A stretch of 64,000 nucleotides of DNA from Mesorhizobium sp. M1E.F.Ca.ET.045.02.1.1 (GCF_003952485.1 NZ_CP034447.1:3114501-3178500); one strand, 5' to 3'. Positions 1-9,662 are shown, numbered from the stretch's first letter. Made by a program: numbers and translations. The notes: generated by a model from the sequence alone, not told the origin.

Positions 1-1
1 C

Positions 2-451
2 ATTTCGATGGCCAAGCTCTTGACCCTTCTGTTCGAGGTCACCGAACTTTTCGACATGGCGACGCGACCGGAACTGATCCTGCTGCAAAAGACCATGGTC
101 GTCGTCGAAGGCGTCGCCCGCACGCTCGATCCGGCCTTCAACATGTGGAAGACGTCGGAGTCGGTGGTCAGCGACTGGATCGCCGGCAATCTCGGTCCGC
201 GCGGAATGCTGACCGACGCTCGCGACGCCGGCAAGGCGCTGGTGGCGCTGGCAAGGCAAGCGCCGGATATTGCCGCCCGTACCGAGCGGCTGTCGCGCGA
301 AATCGACCTGATGGCCGAACATGGACTGCGATTCGACGAGGCGACCGCGCGCGCCATCGGCAAGGCCGAAGCCCGCCATACCCGCTCCGGCCGCGTGGCG
401 CTGTGGGTGATCGCGCTGACGCTGATCTATATCGCTTGGCGGATCTTCTGA
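2..451 (+). CDS. ubiB: UbiB, C-terminal part (ubiquinone biosynthesis atypical kinase), cut by window start
   Basis: The reading frame is already open at the window edge, so only about the last 149 residues are seen. The stretch FEVTELFDMATRPELILLQKTMV and the following VVEGVARTLDP match the C-terminal half of the ABC1/UbiB family, the kinase-like ATPase needed for ubiquinone synthesis at the inner membrane. The protein ends in a hydrophobic segment (about residues 130-147, VALWVIALTLIYIAWRIF), the usual C-terminal membrane anchor of UbiB. The catalytic kinase motifs lie upstream of the window. The neighbour coaBC follows after 73 bp, a gene order common in rhizobia. Confidence 0.88.
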   Translation: MSMAKLLTLLFEVTELFDMATRPELILLQKTMVVVEGVARTLDPAFNMWKTSESVVSDWIAGNLGPRGMLTDARDAGKALVALARQAPDIAARTERLSREIDLMAEHGLRFDEATARAIGKAEARHTRSGRVALWVIALTLIYIAWRIF

Positions 452-524
452 ACGCCGCCCGCCTTGCCGTGATTTGATTGCATTGCTATCATTGCTGACA
501 CCAGTTTGAAGCGGATGCAATCAC

Positions 525-1997
525 ATGGCCAGCATCACGATCCGCAACCTTGACGACGAGGTCAAGGACCTGCTGCGGCAACTGGCGGCCGAAAATGGCT
601 GCTCGATGGAGGAGCAGGCGCGGGCGATGATCCGCGCGGCGGTTGAAGGCCGGGCAGGGCAGGCCGACCGCATCGACCAGATCGAGAAGACGCTGCGCGC
701 GCTGACCGGACCCGGCCAACAAGCGACGCCCGCCTCTGCCGGATCCGGCAAACCATCGGTTCGGGGAACGCTCTACGGCAGACGCATCCTGCTCATCATC
801 GGCGGCGGCATCGCCGCCTACAAGGCGCTCGACCTGATCAGGCGCTTGCGCGAGCGGGGTGCTTCCGTCCGGGTTGTCATGACGGCCGCGGCGCAGGAAT
901 TCATCACCGCGCTCTCGGTCGGCGCGCTTTCGGCCGATCACGTCTTCACCGAGCTGTTCGACCGTAATGACGAGCACGATGTCGGCCATATCAGACTGTC
1001 GCGCGAGGCCGACCTGCTTGTGGTGGCGCCAGCCACCGCCGATCTGATGGCGAAGCTCGCCAACGGCCATGCCAACGACCTCGCCTCGACGGTGCTTTTG
1101 GCCACCGACAAGAAGGTGCTGATGGCGCCGGCGATGAATCCGAAAATGTGGTCGCATCCGGCGACGCGCCGCAACCGGGTGACCTTGCAGAAGGACGGCA
1201 TCGCCTTTGTCGGCCCCGCCAGGGGCGAGATGGCGGAAAGCAACGAGGCCGGCGAGGGCCGCATGGCCGAGCCGCTGGAGATCGTCGCGGCCATTGAGGC
1301 CATGCTCGATGAGAAGCCGAAGCCGCTTTCGGGCCGCAGGATCATCGTCACCTCGGGGCCGACGCATGAGCCGATCGATCCGGTGCGCTACATCGCCAAT
1401 CGCTCGTCCGGCAAGCAGGGGCATGCGATCGCCGCGGCGCTGGCAAAGCTCGGCGCCGATGTCCGGCTGGTTTCCGGTCCGGTCACCATCGCCGACCCGG
1501 CCGGGGTCACGACCACGCATGTCGAAACCGCGGCCGAGATGAAGGATGCGGTCGAAAACCTTTTGCCGGCGGACGCGGCGGTGTTCGTCGCGGCGGTCGC
1601 CGACTGGCGCACGGCGAATGCCGCCGGCGAGAAGATCAAGAAGGTGGCCGGAGAGGGACCGCCTGCGCTGCAAATGGTCGAGAATCCCGACATCCTGGCC
1701 GGCGTTGGCCACCACAGCCAGCGGCCGGGTCTTGTCGTCGGCTTTGCCGCCGAGACGCAGGACCTGATCGCCAATGCCGAGGCCAAGCTCAGGAAGAAGG
1801 GCGCCGATTTCATCGTCGCCAACGACGTCTCGCATGAGAGCGGCATTGGCCCGTCGGGCGTCATGGGCGGCGACCGCAACAAGGTGCGCATCGTCTCCCG
1901 CACCGGCGTCGAGGAGTGGCCGGAGATGGGCAAGGACGAGGTGGCGGCGCGGCTCGCCGCCTTGATCGCCGAGCGGCTGCGGACGATCGTTGTTTGA
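525..1997 (+). CDS. coaBC: Bifunctional phosphopantothenoylcysteine decarboxylase / phosphopantothenate-cysteine ligase with N-terminal RHH extension
   Basis: CoaBC makes 4'-phosphopantetheine from 4'-phosphopantothenate for coenzyme A synthesis. The flavoprotein CoaC domain starts near residue 86 (IIGGGIAAYK), with the catalytic His at residue 155 (VGHIRLS) and the PAMNPKMW motif at 203-210. The CoaB domain starts near 270, with SGPTHEPIDPVRYI at 277-290, Asn292, and the EKIKK loop at 369-373. Residues 1-45 are extra: MASITIRNLDDEVKDLL and the following helix look like a FitA/VapB ribbon-helix-helix antitoxin domain, joined by a linker of about 40 residues. I see no ATG or GTG close to the flavoprotein start, so the fusion appears real. 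The ACGD active-site motif of CoaC is replaced by AESN at 237-240, so the usual cysteine is absent. Confidence 0.93.
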   Translation: MASITIRNLDDEVKDLLRQLAAENGCSMEEQARAMIRAAVEGRAGQADRIDQIEKTLRALTGPGQQATPASAGSGKPSVRGTLYGRRILLIIGGGIAAYKALDLIRRLRERGASVRVVMTAAAQEFITALSVGALSADHVFTELFDRNDEHDVGHIRLSREADLLVVAPATADLMAKLANGHANDLASTVLLATDKKVLMAPAMNPKMWSHPATRRNRVTLQKDGIAFVGPARGEMAESNEAGEGRMAEPLEIVAAIEAMLDEKPKPLSGRRIIVTSGPTHEPIDPVRYIANRSSGKQGHAIAAALAKLGADVRLVSGPVTIADPAGVTTTHVETAAEMKDAVENLLPADAAVFVAAVADWRTANAAGEKIKKVAGEGPPALQMVENPDILAGVGHHSQRPGLVVGFAAETQDLIANAEAKLRKKGADFIVANDVSHESGIGPSGVMGGDRNKVRIVSRTGVEEWPEMGKDEVAARLAALIAERLRTIVV

Positions 1998-2018
1998 ATG
2001 CTTTCGTCCGTCGGAGAC

Positions 2019-2039
2019 CCGGCGCGCTGAGCGCGCCGG
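2019..2039 (+). terminator. Strong hairpin after coaBC
   Basis: CCGGCGCGCT and AGCGCGCCGG form perfect 10-bp arms around one base, 22 bp after the coaBC stop and 20 bp beyond the dgdA stop on the other strand. No T-run follows, so it may be a weak terminator or a 3'-end stabiliser shared by the two convergent genes. Confidence 0.5.
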
Positions 2040-2058
2040 CAGGCCAACCTCGATAAGC

Positions 2059-3429
<1,371 letters not shown>

Positions 3430-3455
3430 TTAGCGGCTGGCGCTGATGCAGTAAA

Positions 3456-3495
3456 ATTGATAGTGGTTGGATGCGGATATCAATGGAATTGATAT
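3456..3495. promoter_or_regulatory. Putative LysR (DgdR) operator with three ATTGATA half-sites
   Basis: ATTGATA occurs at 3456-3462 and 3489-3495, and its complement TATCAAT at 3478-3484. The last two form a perfect 8-bp inverted repeat, ATATCAAT-GGA-ATTGATAT (3477-3495). The two direct copies are 33 bp apart, about three helical turns, a spacing seen at LysR recognition and activation sites. The palindrome includes the GGAA ribosome-binding site and reaches the ATG of the regulator, which fits autorepression. Function is inferred. Confidence 0.55.
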
Positions 3496-4351
3496 GCAGA
3501 CTCCACTCGACCTCCGACTGCTCGCGACATTCGTGCGCGCGGCCCATTCGGGAACCCTCAGTGCGACGGCCATACAGGTCGGCCGCACGCAGTCCGCGGT
3601 CACCATGCAGATACAGCGGCTCGAGGAAGCCCTCGGCCAGGCCCTGTTTCATCGCAGCGGCAGCGGCGTCCGGCTGACAGGCAGCGGCGAACGCTTCCTG
3701 GCCTATGCCGATCGCATTCTCAAAATCCATGACGAGGCGATTTCGGCGTTCTCGGAGAAGGGGCTGCATGGCTCGATCATCTTCGGCAGTCCCGAAGATT
3801 ATTTGAGTGCGTTCTTTCCGGCGCTGCTGCAGAGTTTTGGAACCGTCTATCCCGATGTCGAGATCAAGGTCGTTTCGGCGCCGACGGTCGAACTGCGGAC
3901 GCTTCTCAATTCACGCCAGATTGACCTGGCGGTTGTCTCCAGCCCGAATACGGACGATGCACAGGGCGTCGTGCGCACAGAACGGCTGGTCTGGGTTGGC
4001 AGCAGGCCGGCCCTGGACCTCTACGATTTCGATGACACCGTGCCGCTGGCATTGGCCGCGTCGAATGCCATCGACCACAAGGCAGCCTGCGAGGCCATGG
4101 CCCGCGCCGGGTTGCGCTACAGGATTGCCTACGCCAGCAACAGCCTTGCCGGACTGATTGCCGTTGCGCGGTCCGGGCTGGCGATCAGCGTGATGACCGA
4201 GGAGGCAGTGCCGCCCGACCTGCACGTTCTGGGCACACCCCTTCCGCCGTTGCCCAGCCTTGGCATTCTGATCGCCTTTGCCGATTCCGAACGATCGCCC
4301 GCGGTCGAGGCGTTCGCCAATCATATCCGCAGCGTTCTTCCGTCACTTTGA
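3494..4351 (+). CDS. dgdR: LysR-family regulator, probable DgdR
   Basis: A LysR-type regulator of 285 residues. The winged helix-turn-helix covers about residues 5-60 (LLATFVRAAHSGTLSATA then VGRTQSAVTMQIQRLEEAL), followed by an effector-binding domain from about 85 to 280. An in-frame TTG at 3467 would add nine residues, but the ATG at 3494 has GGAA six bases upstream and gives the canonical N-terminus. It is divergent from dgdA, as in Burkholderia, where DgdR represses dgdA until a dialkylglycine is present. The assignment to DgdR rests on this arrangement. The LysR family itself is certain. Confidence 0.82.
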   Translation: MQTPLDLRLLATFVRAAHSGTLSATAIQVGRTQSAVTMQIQRLEEALGQALFHRSGSGVRLTGSGERFLAYADRILKIHDEAISAFSEKGLHGSIIFGSPEDYLSAFFPALLQSFGTVYPDVEIKVVSAPTVELRTLLNSRQIDLAVVSSPNTDDAQGVVRTERLVWVGSRPALDLYDFDDTVPLALAASNAIDHKAACEAMARAGLRYRIAYASNSLAGLIAVARSGLAISVMTEEAVPPDLHVLGTPLPPLPSLGILIAFADSERSPAVEAFANHIRSVLPSL

Positions 4352-4413
4352 GACCGCCAGGGCGGATCACCGTTTCACGCAAACGGCGACCCGCCCCATC
4401 TCTATGTTTTGAC

Positions 4414-4456
4414 GCAATTCCGGACGGAAACCGTCACGCACTTTTCCTGGAATTGC
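4414..4456. repeat. Family A hairpin repeat, copy 1
   Basis: The ends GCAATTCC and GGAATTGC form a perfect 8-bp inverted repeat around an inner GGAAA/TTTTCC stem. The element lies between the convergent LysR and MFS genes, 26 bp beyond the MFS stop. Two further copies are at 16998-17041 and 17054-17097. This copy is 43 bp and the others 44 bp. A role as a mobile 3'-end hairpin or terminator is inferred. Confidence 0.8.
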
Positions 4457-4482
4457 TCTCGCGGCCGTCGTTTGCCCGCACG

Positions 4483-6036
4483 TCAACCCGCCGCCAGTTG
4501 AGGCCGGTTCGCCGTCGACGAGATCCTCAGTGCGGCAACACAACCCAGAATGCCAAGCGGCACGAAGGCGAGGAACAGCCAGCCGGCGACGCCTGCGGCG
4601 GCTTCGCGGTTCAGGCCTTCCGAAAACCCGCTGGCGTTGGCGACGATGCCGGCAAGTGCCGCGCCCACCGCATAGCCGATGCGCTGCATGGTCGGCACGG
4701 CGGCCGAGGCGATCGTCTGCTCGCCGTCGCGGGCCGAAGCGACGATGACGCGCGTCAGGAACGGCCAGCAAACGCCGAAGCCGCCGCCCTGCAGCAGGGC
4801 ACAGAGCAGGATCAGCGGGATCGAGCCGGCCGGAATGGTGTAGGCGAAGCCGGCGAGGCCGGAGGCGATCATCAGCGCGCCGATGACGATGATCACCCGT
4901 TCACGCTCGAGCGGCGCGTTGGCGACGAAGATCGACAGGATCGACCAGGCGATCGATTCGGCGGCGATGATGTAGCCGGTGGTCAGCAACGGAATGCCGT
5001 GCAGCGTGGTCAGAAGCAGCGGTCCGTAAATGGCGAAGGTGCAGGTGGCCACGGAAAATGCCGCGACCATGGTCATGCCGCTGCCGAGTGGCGAGCGCCA
5101 TGAGAACAAAGGCGAGGGGAAGAGGCGCGAGCGGGGCCTGAGGGCATCGATGCGGAAGAACAGCGCCAGGCCAATCAGGCCGAGGAGGAGCAGCAGCGAC
5201 GAGCGCAACAGGGCAATGTCGATGGCGGCGGCGGCGATCAGCACCACGCTGACGGCGAGGCAGGCGAGCGCCGGATAGGGAAAGGCCGGTACCGTGCCGG
5301 CACCAGCCTGCGGCTTCGTCGCCTCAGGCGTGTCGAGCACGATGAAGCTCGCCAGGGCCATTGCCGCGCCGCCGAAGGTGAAGATGCCGAAGGCCCAGCG
5401 CCACGACAGGAACTCGGTCATGATCGCCCCGAGCATCGGTCCGCTGAAGGCGGCAACGCCCCAGATCGCCGATATGATGCCGAAGAGCTGCGGCCAGATG
5501 TTGCGTGGGAACAGCCTTTCGACCGAGACGAAGGCCAGCGACACGAGCGCGCCGCCGCCTAGTCCCTCGACGAGGCGTCCGGCGAGGAACAGCCACATCG
5601 ACGGTGCCGTGGCGCAGATCAGCGCGCCGGCCGCGTAGAGCAGGGCCGCGACCATCATGTTGGAGCGCAGCGCGACATAGCTCACCAGCCGCCCGGCCGC
5701 GGCACCCGCGACAATGGCGCCGAGCTCGTAGATCGCCAGCGACCAGCCGACCAGCTGCACGCCCGCCAACTCGCCGACCATGGCCGGCATCACCGTCGCC
5801 ACCATCGTCTCGTTGGTGGCATGCAGCAGGATGCCCAGGCTGATGAAGCAGAAGCGCGCCAGGTCGCCGCTTGCCCACAGCGCCCGCCAGTCCACCTTGT
5901 TTACGCCAACCTTGTTGCCGCCTGCTGCCGTCACGTCGATCTCCTTGAGGCCATTCGCAGCCTCATTCGCTTTTCGAACGAAGCGCCAGATCCAGTTCGG
6001 CAGGGCTTGTAGAACCTCAAGCGCGGTTGAGCTCAA
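4483..6036 (-). CDS. MFS transporter, DHA2-like
   Basis: A 517-residue integral membrane protein of the major facilitator superfamily, with about 12-14 hydrophobic segments starting near residue 60 and a hydrophilic N-terminus of about 50 residues. The first half has an MFS-type segment around ATVMPAMVGELAGVQLVGW and a motif C-like region near FGIISAIWGVAAFSGPMLG, typical of proton-coupled drug or metabolite exporters. No neighbour suggests a substrate. The start is the longest in-frame ATG. A somewhat later start would not affect the membrane core. Confidence 0.85.
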   Translation of the reverse strand: MSSTALEVLQALPNWIWRFVRKANEAANGLKEIDVTAAGGNKVGVNKVDWRALWASGDLARFCFISLGILLHATNETMVATVMPAMVGELAGVQLVGWSLAIYELGAIVAGAAAGRLVSYVALRSNMMVAALLYAAGALICATAPSMWLFLAGRLVEGLGGGALVSLAFVSVERLFPRNIWPQLFGIISAIWGVAAFSGPMLGAIMTEFLSWRWAFGIFTFGGAAMALASFIVLDTPEATKPQAGAGTVPAFPYPALACLAVSVVLIAAAAIDIALLRSSLLLLLGLIGLALFFRIDALRPRSRLFPSPLFSWRSPLGSGMTMVAAFSVATCTFAIYGPLLLTTLHGIPLLTTGYIIAAESIAWSILSIFVANAPLERERVIIVIGALMIASGLAGFAYTIPAGSIPLILLCALLQGGGFGVCWPFLTRVIVASARDGEQTIASAAVPTMQRIGYAVGAALAGIVANASGFSEGLNREAAAGVAGWLFLAFVPLGILGCVAALRISSTANRPQLAAG

Positions 6037-6113
6037 GAGGCATTTTTCAGCAATATCGCGGCTGCGGGCAGAGCCACGAATTCACGCGCAAATGGTCAGC
6101 GGGCGAAAAGAGA

Positions 6114-6145
6114 ATGCGGCCCGGAACGTGTGTCCCGAGCCGCAT
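6114..6145 (-). terminator. Terminator after the DUF992 gene
   Basis: ATGCGGC and GCCGCAT close a 32-base hairpin whose inner CGG/CCG and AC/GT pairs extend the stem. It lies 33 bp past the DUF992 stop. On the minus strand it is followed by a loose T-rich tract (TTCTCTTTTC), consistent with rho-independent termination. Confidence 0.65.
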
Positions 6146-6177
6146 CCGTGCTGATTGAGCGACTGAATGAAAATGCT

Positions 6178-6651
6178 TCACTTGTAAGCGTGGACGAGGT
6201 CCAGCGAGGCTACCGCGACGGCCAGGTTGACGCCGGTCTGCGCCTGGACGCTGAGCGGCTCCAGCATGAAGGCGCCGTTCAGCCCGCCAACCAGGAGGTT
6301 GGCGCCGCCGCCCGTCACGACGCTCGCCTCGGCGTTGACGCCGTAGTAGCTGCCGGCGAGATCGCCCGCATCATGGCTGCGCGTGGCGGCAAGCACCGCC
6401 CAGACAAGCTGCCCCTGATGCGTCTGGCCGACATCGACGCCGAGCTTGGAGATCATCCCGGTGTACTGCTCGGACGGCCCGTGATGATAGGGGCGGAAGG
6501 TGCAGGACACGCCCTTGTTTGATGTGATGACATAGCCGACGCCGCCGTCGATGGTGCAATCGAGCGTGCCGAGCCGGAGCACGCCGGCGCTGACGGGGGA
6601 GGCGAGGACCGTGGTGGCCAGTGCCGCGGCACAAACAAGCTTCTTGATCAT
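6178..6651 (-). CDS. DUF992 family secreted protein
   Basis: A 157-residue protein with a clear Sec signal peptide (MIKKLVCAAALATTVLASPVSA, cleavage after about residue 22). The mature part has two cysteines (LDCTI, VSCTFRP) and glycine-rich strands (VVTGGGANLLVGG) typical of DUF992, a periplasmic family common in rhizobia with no known function. The start has AAGGGA upstream. It stands alone, with a terminator behind it. Confidence 0.82.
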   Translation of the reverse strand: MIKKLVCAAALATTVLASPVSAGVLRLGTLDCTIDGGVGYVITSNKGVSCTFRPYHHGPSEQYTGMISKLGVDVGQTHQGQLVWAVLAATRSHDAGDLAGSYYGVNAEASVVTGGGANLLVGGLNGAFMLEPLSVQAQTGVNLAVAVASLDLVHAYK

Positions 6652-6874
6652 CGGGGAAGTCCCTTTCGCAAAATTCGAAAACTAGCCCCGATTTAACGAT
6701 CGAGGTGCGCGGAGCGTTCCGCCCAAAACTTGGCGCGAACATGGCAAGAGTTAACGCATTGCCGCCGGCAGTTAACGGATCGCTATCGGGGATTGGGAGC
6801 GGAGTACAGTCCAACGGATACGCTCCCGGCGACGGCTCGGCGTCATGTGGCGCAGCGGTCGGTGCCGCTTCGAA

Positions 6875-7726
6875 TCAGCTGGCGGCGCCGGAGGTGCGCG
6901 ACAGGCCGTCCTTGGCCGGTTGGTAGTTCGGATTGAGGTGGATCGCCTCGCGATACGACTTGGCGGCCCTTACCTTGTCGCCGCGGCGCTCGTAGATCAG
7001 CGCCTGGTTGGCCCAGGCCTCGGCATTCTTGCCGTCGAGCTTGATGGCCATGTTGAAGTCGGCGAAGGCGTTGTCCTCGTCGCCCGTCGCCAGATAGGAG
7101 AGGCCGCGGCCGTTGTAGGGCTCGGCGGCATCCGGCGCCAGCGAGATCGCGGTCGAGAAATCCTCGATGGCAAACTTGTGCTGGCCCTGGCTCTGATAGA
7201 TCAGGCCGCGATTGTGGTAGGCGCGGGCGTCGGTCGTGTCGAGCTGGATCGCTTTCTGGAAGTCGTTGAAGGCATCCTGGGTGCGGCCCGCCTTTCGATA
7301 AAGATTGCCACGGCCGATATAGGCGGCGTCGTAGTTGGCATTGATCTGGATCGAGCGGTTGTAGTCGGCAAGCGCTGCTTCCTGGTTGCCGAGGAAGCGC
7401 TGGATGAGCGCCCGGTTCGAATAGGCCTGGTAGAAATTCGGATTGAGCTGGATGGCTTGGTTGAAGTCCTTGAGCGCAGCCTGGTATTGGCCGCCGCGGC
7501 CATAGGCCGAGCCGCGCACATTGTAGCCCTCGGGATCCTGCGGGTTGCGCTGGATCACGGCCGACAGCGAGGAGATGTTCTCGGTCGACCCTTGCGCCTT
7601 GTCGATGTTGTTGAACTCGCCCGTCGGCGTCGTCTGGCATGCTGCAAGCGTCAGGCCCGAAAGCAGGGCCGCCGTCAGGGCGAAGCCGCGAAAAGCGGTT
7701 CTGCGCTCCACGGAAATTGCGTTCAT
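6875..7726 (-). CDS. TPR-repeat lipoprotein
   Basis: A 283-residue protein. A signal peptide ends in the lipobox LTLAAC (Cys about residue 30), predicting an outer-membrane or periplasmic lipoprotein. The rest is about six tetratricopeptide repeats with the pattern A-x-x-DF-x-x-AIQL(N/D)P (for example FNQAIQLNP, FQKAIQLDT, FSTAISLAP, FNMAIKLDG), a scaffold for protein-protein contacts. An ATG four codons upstream (7738) is possible, but GAGGAC is well placed for 7726. Similar Nlp/TPR lipoproteins in rhizobia have no firm function. Confidence 0.85.
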   Translation of the reverse strand: MNAISVERRTAFRGFALTAALLSGLTLAACQTTPTGEFNNIDKAQGSTENISSLSAVIQRNPQDPEGYNVRGSAYGRGGQYQAALKDFNQAIQLNPNFYQAYSNRALIQRFLGNQEAALADYNRSIQINANYDAAYIGRGNLYRKAGRTQDAFNDFQKAIQLDTTDARAYHNRGLIYQSQGQHKFAIEDFSTAISLAPDAAEPYNGRGLSYLATGDEDNAFADFNMAIKLDGKNAEAWANQALIYERRGDKVRAAKSYREAIHLNPNYQPAKDGLSRTSGAAS

Positions 7727-7789
7727 CTTTGTCCTCACTGCCGCAGCGCCGTCAGTCCGTTCCCTCTCCGAACCGGCTCGAATGCATAA

Positions 7790-7824
7790 ATAAAAAGGTG
7801 GCGGCGATTCCGCATCGCGCCACC
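7790..7824 (-). terminator. Rho-independent terminator of rpsU
   Basis: GGTGGCG and CGCCACC form a 7-bp stem. On the minus strand it is followed at once by TTTTTATTTA. It lies 35 bp past the rpsU stop, a textbook intrinsic terminator. Confidence 0.88.
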
Positions 7825-7858
7825 CTCGGTATCCTTCGAAAAGGACGAAAAATTGGCG

Positions 7859-8125
7859 TTATGAGCGCGGCGAGCGCGATGCGCCGGCAGCACCGGCCGG
7901 GGCCGGGCGCGGAGTCATCGGCAGCAGGCCTTCGCGCTGCGCGCGCTTGCGGGCCAGCTTGCGGGCGCGGCGCACGGCTTCAGCCTTCTCGCGGGCACGC
8001 TTCTCGGACGGCTTCTCGTAGTGACCGCGCATCTTCATTTCGCGGAAAATACCTTCGCGCTGCATCTTCTTCTTCAGCGCGCGAAGCGCCTGATCAACGT
8101 TGTTGTCGCGGACGAGTACCTGCAC
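7859..8125 (-). CDS. rpsU: 30S ribosomal protein S21
   Basis: S21 of the small ribosomal subunit, 88 residues. The N-terminus [20 protein letters not shown] and the basic core ([20 protein letters not shown]) are diagnostic. The frame stays open upstream to an ATG at 8176, but the family start is the GTG at 8125, with AGGA seven bases upstream, so I chose it. The C-terminus is an alanine/proline-rich tail longer than in E. coli, as is usual in alphaproteobacteria. It is followed by a strong terminator and appears monocistronic. Confidence 0.93.
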   Translation of the reverse strand: MQVLVRDNNVDQALRALKKKMQREGIFREMKMRGHYEKPSEKRAREKAEAVRRARKLARKRAQREGLLPMTPRPAPAGAAGASRSPRS

Positions 8126-8302
8126 GTGCAATCCTGTCTTCGGGTTTGAAATCAACAGGCAAGCAGCCATAGCCACTATGCCTCCGCAGTGGGTTGCACC
8201 GCGAATTGTGGCGGCTGATAGCAGAATCAGGCCGCGCTGTCCACCGTTGATTGCAGGACCGCGATCAAAAGCCGGAGCGGCTGCGCCTTGCAGGCACAGT
8301 GC

Positions 8303-8689
8303 TCAGGCCATTGCCAGGTGAAGTCGGGCGAAATCCTCGAAGAACTCGCCATAATCGCAGGTGATTTCCTCGCCGACGGCGATGTCGCGGATGGCGGTGG
8401 CGCCGCCATATTGCGAGAAATCGGTGTTCGGCCGTTCGGCATGGTTCATGAAGCGGCCATTGTCGACCTCATAAACCATGAAACCCGGCTTGTCCGGGCT
8501 CGGATAGGCGTAGCGGTCGAGCAGTTCCTTGAGATGCGGCGGCGCCGCCTCGTATTTCTCCATTGGGATCAGCCGGTCGAAATCCGGGTCGAGCCGCCAG
8601 ATCGAGGCGCCTTTCCTGATCGGCTCGGCGGCGAAAACACCGACGCCTTCGATGGCGCTCTGGGCGACATAGGTTCTGATCAGCAGCAT
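8303..8689 (-). CDS. SET-domain protein (putative protein-lysine methyltransferase)
   Basis: A 128-residue protein consisting of a bare SET domain. The N-terminal strand IEGVGVFAAEPIRKG is the usual SET entry, FMNHAERPNT matches the NHSCxPN S-adenosylmethionine pocket motif, and GEEITCDYGEFF is the catalytic GEELxxDY motif with the tyrosine. Stand-alone SET proteins occur in several bacteria and their targets are mostly unknown. The frame is open far upstream on this strand, but only the part from 8689 has this family's features. The upstream part overlaps the SDR gene in another frame. Confidence 0.82.
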   Translation of the reverse strand: MLLIRTYVAQSAIEGVGVFAAEPIRKGASIWRLDPDFDRLIPMEKYEAAPPHLKELLDRYAYPSPDKPGFMVYEVDNGRFMNHAERPNTDFSQYGGATAIRDIAVGEEITCDYGEFFEDFARLHLAMA

Positions 8690-8799
8690 CGATCCGGTCC
8701 GATTTTCGACGGGAAACCAAATCGTCAAATCAGACCGGAATGCAAGGCCGTGGTACCAGATTTCAGCGGATGAGCATGTTTGTTGTCTTGCCCAACCGA

Positions 8800-9558
8800 T
8801 CACGTCCGGTTGATCGACACGCCGCCATCGGCAAACAGCGCGGTGCCGGTGGTGAAGCTCGAGGCGTCGGAGGCAAGATAGAGCGCCGAACGGGCGATCT
8901 CTTCCGGCTGGGCCACACGCTTCAAGGCATGCAGGTTTTCGACGAATGTCCGCGATTCCGGCGTCTTGAACGTCGCCGCGGGTGTATCGGTGCCGCCCGG
9001 CAGCAGCGCGTTGACGCGAATGGCTTTCGGGCCGTATTCGGCGGCAAGCACCTGCGTCAATCCGATCAGGCCAGCCTTGCTCGCTGCATAGCCGGTCATG
9101 CCGGGCATGCCGACGGTGTGGCCGACAAAGGTGGAGGTGAAGATCAGCGAACCGCCACCCCGTTCGATCATCGCCGGCACCTGGTATTTCGCGCCAAGAA
9201 ACGCGCTGGTGAGATTGGTGTCGAGCGTCTCGCGCCATCCCTCCAGCGAAAGGTCGGAAATCGACCCCATCTGACCGACCGCTCCGACGTTGTTGAAGGC
9301 GATGTCGAGGCCGCCGAACCTCTCTGCGGCGAGTTCGACCAGGGCCTTCGCGTAGGCTTCGTCCCGGACGTCGCCGGCAAGTGCGATCGCTGTGCCGCCA
9401 GCCTCCTCGATTTCGCCAACGAGCGCGTCGAGCTCGGCCTTGCGGCGCGCCGCGACGACCAGGCTGGCGCCCTGCTCGGCGAACAGCCTGGCTGTGGCGC
9501 GGCCGATGCCGGAGCTGGCGCCGGTGACGATGGCAACTTTGTTTGTCAGGGTGAACAT
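8800..9558 (-). CDS. SDR-family oxidoreductase
   Basis: A 252-residue classical short-chain dehydrogenase/reductase. It has the Rossmann motif TGASSGIGRA near residue 12, the NNVG variant of the NNAG motif near 88, and the catalytic Tyr-x-x-x-Lys as YAASK near 155, preceded by Ser in FTSTFVG. The substrate is unknown. The ATG at 9558 follows GGAAGGA, and the frame beyond it lacks family similarity. The flanking genes give no pathway. Confidence 0.85.
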   Translation of the reverse strand: MFTLTNKVAIVTGASSGIGRATARLFAEQGASLVVAARRKAELDALVGEIEEAGGTAIALAGDVRDEAYAKALVELAAERFGGLDIAFNNVGAVGQMGSISDLSLEGWRETLDTNLTSAFLGAKYQVPAMIERGGGSLIFTSTFVGHTVGMPGMTGYAASKAGLIGLTQVLAAEYGPKAIRVNALLPGGTDTPAATFKTPESRTFVENLHALKRVAQPEEIARSALYLASDASSFTTGTALFADGGVSINRT

Positions 9559-9662
9559 GTCTCTGCATCCTTCCTTTTGTGCCGAGCTTGCCGGCGGTTG
9601 GATGCTTGGTCGCAAATGGCACAGGCCGGAGCCACCCGAAACCGGCAAAGGCCGCTATTGCC

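Noticed and set aside
8690..9622. N-terminal extension of the SET-domain frame up to 9622
   Set aside because: This part runs in another frame across the SDR gene and shows no protein family. The SET domain is complete from 8689.
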